A DNA stretch of 7,924 nucleotides from an uncultured Eubacteriales bacterium (GTDB taxonomy: Bacteria > Bacillota > Clostridia > Oscillospirales > Butyricicoccaceae). Positions 5,781 through 7,924 of this stretch are shown here, piece after piece; positions within the stretch are counted from its first letter, which is position 1; the number at the start of each line of letters is the position of its first letter. The position numbers and the translations under genes are program-made. Under the pieces are notes generated by a model. That model saw only the letters and a list, made by a program, of their open reading frames with translations. It did no database searches and was not told where the DNA came from. The stretch spans positions 1 through 7,924 of the forward strand of contig CATJIY010000057.1 of the NCBI GenBank assembly GCA_949740695.1, written 5' to 3'.

Positions 5781-6812
5781 TCACAGCCTCCCATCAAAGG
5801 TTTCTAAAAACGCCGCCAGCAACTTGCCCACGTTCTCTACATCCTCCAACCGTAGCATCTCCACTGGAGAATGCATGTACTTCAAAGGCAGCGACACCAC
5901 CAGCGTGGTGATTCCTGCCCCCTGCATCTGAATGGGCCAAGCGTTGGTGCCGCTGGCCCCGCCTACCGCAGTGGAAAGATGCGGAATCTGCTTGGCCCGG
6001 GCCACCTCGATCATCCGGCGGGCTAGTTTCGGATGGCTGTTAGAGCCCAGAGAGATGTCGGGTCCATCTCCCAATTGGGCAATGACCTGAGGCGCGTCGC
6101 CGGTGCGGGCATGGGTTACGTCCACCGCAATAGCAAAGTCAGGCATCACCCGGAAGCCAGTAGCCATACCTCCCTGGAAGCCAGTCTCCTCTTTGGTAGT
6201 GGCTCCCACCACCAAATTAACCTGTAAAGGCTTATCTTTCAGCAATTCCAAGGCGTAAAGCAGACAAACTAGACAAGCCCTATCATCAAAGGCTTTTCCA
6301 CACAAAGCGCCGCCCTGCAATTCCACCGCCTCATTGGCAAAAGCCATGTAGTCCCCAATACGAACAGCAGCCTGCGCCTCTTCCCCTGTCATGCCGATAT
6401 CCACTACCATCTCCGGAATGGGCACCGAGTGCTTTTGATCCCCGGGTTTCTGCAAATGGGGCGGCATCGCGGCCACCACCCCTAGGAGGGGGCCGTTTTG
6501 CGTAAGAACCGTTAGCTCGCTGCCCAACAACATTCGTTGGTCCACGCCGCCCACAGTGGTAAACCGCAAAAAGCCTTCCTTCGTCACTTCAGTGACCAAA
6601 AATCCAATCTGATCAATATGGGCGTCCAGCAAAACGGTTTTCGCCCCAGAAATCCCACATTCTTTCCAACCCAGTACATTGCCGAAGTCGTCAATCTCCA
6701 CCCGCTGAACATAGGGCTCCATCAGTTCAGCTGCAATTTTACTGACGGCAAACTCATCGCCAGATACCCCATAGGCGGCGGTGAGCTTCTTGATTTTGTC
6801 TTTCAGTGTCAA
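5781..6812 (-). CDS. M42 family metallo-aminopeptidase, first of four tandem paralogs (M42-1)
   Basis: A 343-residue M42 enzyme, the most divergent of the four. Conserved residues are His65 and Asp67 in DAHIDQIGF, Asp176 in AFDDR, Glu208 (base) and Glu209 in KEETG, Asp231 in AVDV, and His314 in YMHSPVEM, so it should be active. The motif that is GGTDA in two of the paralogs reads GGASGTNAW (284-292), resembling the subgroup with a PTGTDA-type motif but with Asn for Asp. The start is TTG at 6812. A stop codon lies two codons upstream in frame, and GAGGTG (6821-6826) is 8 nt before the TTG. The ATG at 6819 is in another frame. It follows murD by 45 nt without a visible terminator, so read-through from murD is likely. 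Substrate unknown. Confidence 0.92.
   Translation of the reverse strand: MTLKDKIKKLTAAYGVSGDEFAVSKIAAELMEPYVQRVEIDDFGNVLGWKECGISGAKTVLLDAHIDQIGFLVTEVTKEGFLRFTTVGGVDQRMLLGSELTVLTQNGPLLGVVAAMPPHLQKPGDQKHSVPIPEMVVDIGMTGEEAQAAVRIGDYMAFANEAVELQGGALCGKAFDDRACLVCLLYALELLKDKPLQVNLVVGATTKEETGFQGGMATGFRVMPDFAIAVDVTHARTGDAPQVIAQLGDGPDISLGSNSHPKLARRMIEVARAKQIPHLSTAVGGASGTNAWPIQMQGAGITTLVVSLPLKYMHSPVEMLRLEDVENVGKLLAAFLETFDGRL
5787..5792 (-). promoter_or_regulatory. ribosome binding site fixing the ATG start of M42-2
   Basis: GGGAGG on the minus strand, formed by the last sense codons of M42-1, 8 nt before ATG 5778. The alternative GTG at 5784 is only 2 nt from it. Confidence 0.75.
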
Positions 6813-6820
6813 GAATCATG

Positions 6821-6826
6821 CACCTC
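6821..6826 (-). promoter_or_regulatory. ribosome binding site fixing the TTG start of M42-1
   Basis: GAGGTG on the minus strand, 8 nt before TTG 6812. The nearby ATG at 6819 is only 1 nt away from it and leads into a short out-of-frame reading, so the TTG is the sensible start. Confidence 0.7.
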
Positions 6827-6857
6827 GTTTCTGTCTATTTTGTTATATCGTCTGTTT

Positions 6858-7924
6858 TTATGACAATTTGTTGACAATTTCTTTGAAATGATTTCCTCTA
6901 GCCATAAAATTGGGATATTGATCGAAAGATGCGCAGGCCGGACTAAACAGCACCACATCTCCTTGCTTAGCTTTCCCTGCCGCAAGTTTCACTAGATTTT
7001 CCATGTTCTCCGCATGTAAAATCTCGGGCCGGCTGGACTGGTAATCAGGAGCCGCCAAAACAGCCGCCTCAATCTTTTCTGCGGTAGCGCCGCAGAGAAT
7101 TAATGTCTTCACCTTCTCTGGAATAACTGCGCCTAAAAGGTCAAAAGGCAGCTGCTTATCATAGCCCCCTGCCAGCAAAATTACCTTTTGATCAAAGCAG
7201 CTTAATCCTGCCAACGTCCGAGTAGGACTGGTGCCAATAGAATCGTTATACCATCGAACGCCGTCAAATTCCCGCACCAACTCCAGACGATGCTCCACCC
7301 CGGAAAAATCACGCGCCACCTGAATAATAGCTTCCAGCGGAACCAAGTCCCACACCGCGGCACAGGCCGCCAGATAATTTTCCAAGTTGTGTAATCCAGG
7401 CAAACGGATATCTTTCCGAGTCATAACCGTCTGGCCATCCGCCATGATGGTATCTTCCTCCAGCCAAAGTCCGCCGCTTAATCGTTCTTTTCGAGAAAAC
7501 ATCCGCACCCGGCCAGGCGCTTTCTTCTCCAGGCTGCAAGTGATCTCATTATCCTGATTAAGCACCAGCAAATCCTTTTTGCCCTGGTGTGCAAACAGGT
7601 TGCACTTAGCTGCCACATATTCCTCCATCCCATGGTGCCAATCCAAGTGATTGGGAGAAAGATTGGTAATCACCGCCACCTGCGGCGATTGCTTCAAAGT
7701 CATCAATTGAAAAGAGGAAAGCTCCAGTACCGCTATGTCTCCAACTTCCATTCGATCTACCTGAGCCAGCAGCGGCGTTCCGATATTCCCCCCCAGCCAA
7801 ACCCGCCTGCCTGCTGTCCGAAGCATTTCAGCAATCAGCGTGGCGGTGGTGGTTTTTCCATCACTGCCGGTAACTGCAACCACCGGGCAAGGACAAAGCT
7901 GAAAAAAAACCTCCATTTCAGAGG
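6858..7924 (-). CDS. murD: UDP-N-acetylmuramoyl-L-alanine--D-glutamate ligase MurD, N-terminus beyond the window
   Basis: MurD adds D-glutamate to UDP-MurNAc-L-Ala in the cytoplasm using ATP, the second amino-acid step of peptidoglycan precursor synthesis. The frame runs open through the right edge; the Met encoded at 7914-7916 is internal, preceded by Ser-Glu. The visible 354 residues cover the ATPase and C-terminal domains. By alignment with the carbamylated lysine of E. coli MurD (Lys198), about 90-95 residues of the UDP-binding domain are missing. Motifs, numbered from the internal Met, are the P-loop VTGSDGKTTT (15-24), GNIGTPLL, LELSSFQL with Glu65, NLSPNHLDWH with His90, AAKCN with the carbamylated Lys104, HRLE, NDSIGTSPTRT (224-234), LLAGGYDK, and FSPACASFDQYPNFMARG. 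The NDS motif has Ile where E. coli has Lys. murG and ftsW do not follow it; M42 peptidases do. Confidence 0.96.
   Translation of the reverse strand, partial: SEMEVFFQLCPCPVVAVTGSDGKTTTATLIAEMLRTAGRRVWLGGNIGTPLLAQVDRMEVGDIAVLELSSFQLMTLKQSPQVAVITNLSPNHLDWHHGMEEYVAAKCNLFAHQGKKDLLVLNQDNEITCSLEKKAPGRVRMFSRKERLSGGLWLEEDTIMADGQTVMTRKDIRLPGLHNLENYLAACAAVWDLVPLEAIIQVARDFSGVEHRLELVREFDGVRWYNDSIGTSPTRTLAGLSCFDQKVILLAGGYDKQLPFDLLGAVIPEKVKTLILCGATAEKIEAAVLAAPDYQSSRPEILHAENMENLVKLAAGKAKQGDVVLFSPACASFDQYPNFMARGNHFKEIVNKLS

Noticed and set aside
6861..6879. Direct repeat TGACAATT-TGT-TGACAATT, and a TTGACA resembling a -35 box
   Set aside because: It falls in the last codons of murD (Ile-Val-Asn-Lys-Leu-Ser). 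No -10 box stands at a suitable distance on either strand, so it is best explained by coding sequence.

Overview
The window reads as a chromosomal housekeeping segment of a low-to-moderate-GC Gram-positive bacterium, most likely a clostridium of the Oscillospirales type. The reasons are strong AGGAGG-type ribosome binding sites, frequent GTG/TTG starts, a Firmicutes-style MurD, and a YnbB-type PLP enzyme. This lineage call comes from family resemblance only; no search was run. All convincing genes lie on the minus strand, so transcription runs from the right edge to the left.

Right part (7924 to about 2656): the 3' three-quarters of murD (cell-wall precursor ligase), then four consecutive M42-family zinc/cobalt-type aminopeptidases. 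These are called here M42-1 (5781-6812), M42-2 (4750-5778), M42-3 (3753-4757) and M42-4 (2711-3739). The four are spaced 2 nt apart, 8 nt overlapping and 13 nt apart, and a strong hairpin terminator at 2656-2690 follows the last one. All four keep the full set of metal ligands and the catalytic glutamate. They differ in the loop motifs near the active site, so they look like four working enzymes of diverging specificity rather than decaying copies. M42-3 and M42-4 are the closest pair.

Left part (about 2645 to 77): a second transcription unit with its own candidate promoter just after the terminator. It encodes a PLP enzyme of the 'methionine gamma-lyase / aluminum resistance' family (YnbB-like), RuvC (Holliday-junction resolvase, coupled by a GTGA overlap), and a DJ-1/PfpI-family protein. 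It ends at a 9-bp hairpin flanked by T-runs on both sides (77-112). Beyond it, at the left edge, a possible new gene may begin.

No mobile element, CRISPR array, tRNA or rRNA is visible. The most notable feature is the tandem array of four M42 peptidases directly behind murD. M42 enzymes form 12-subunit tetrahedral (TET) shells that trim peptides, so an operon with four distinct subunits raises the question of mixed-subunit particles or a set of complementary peptidases.
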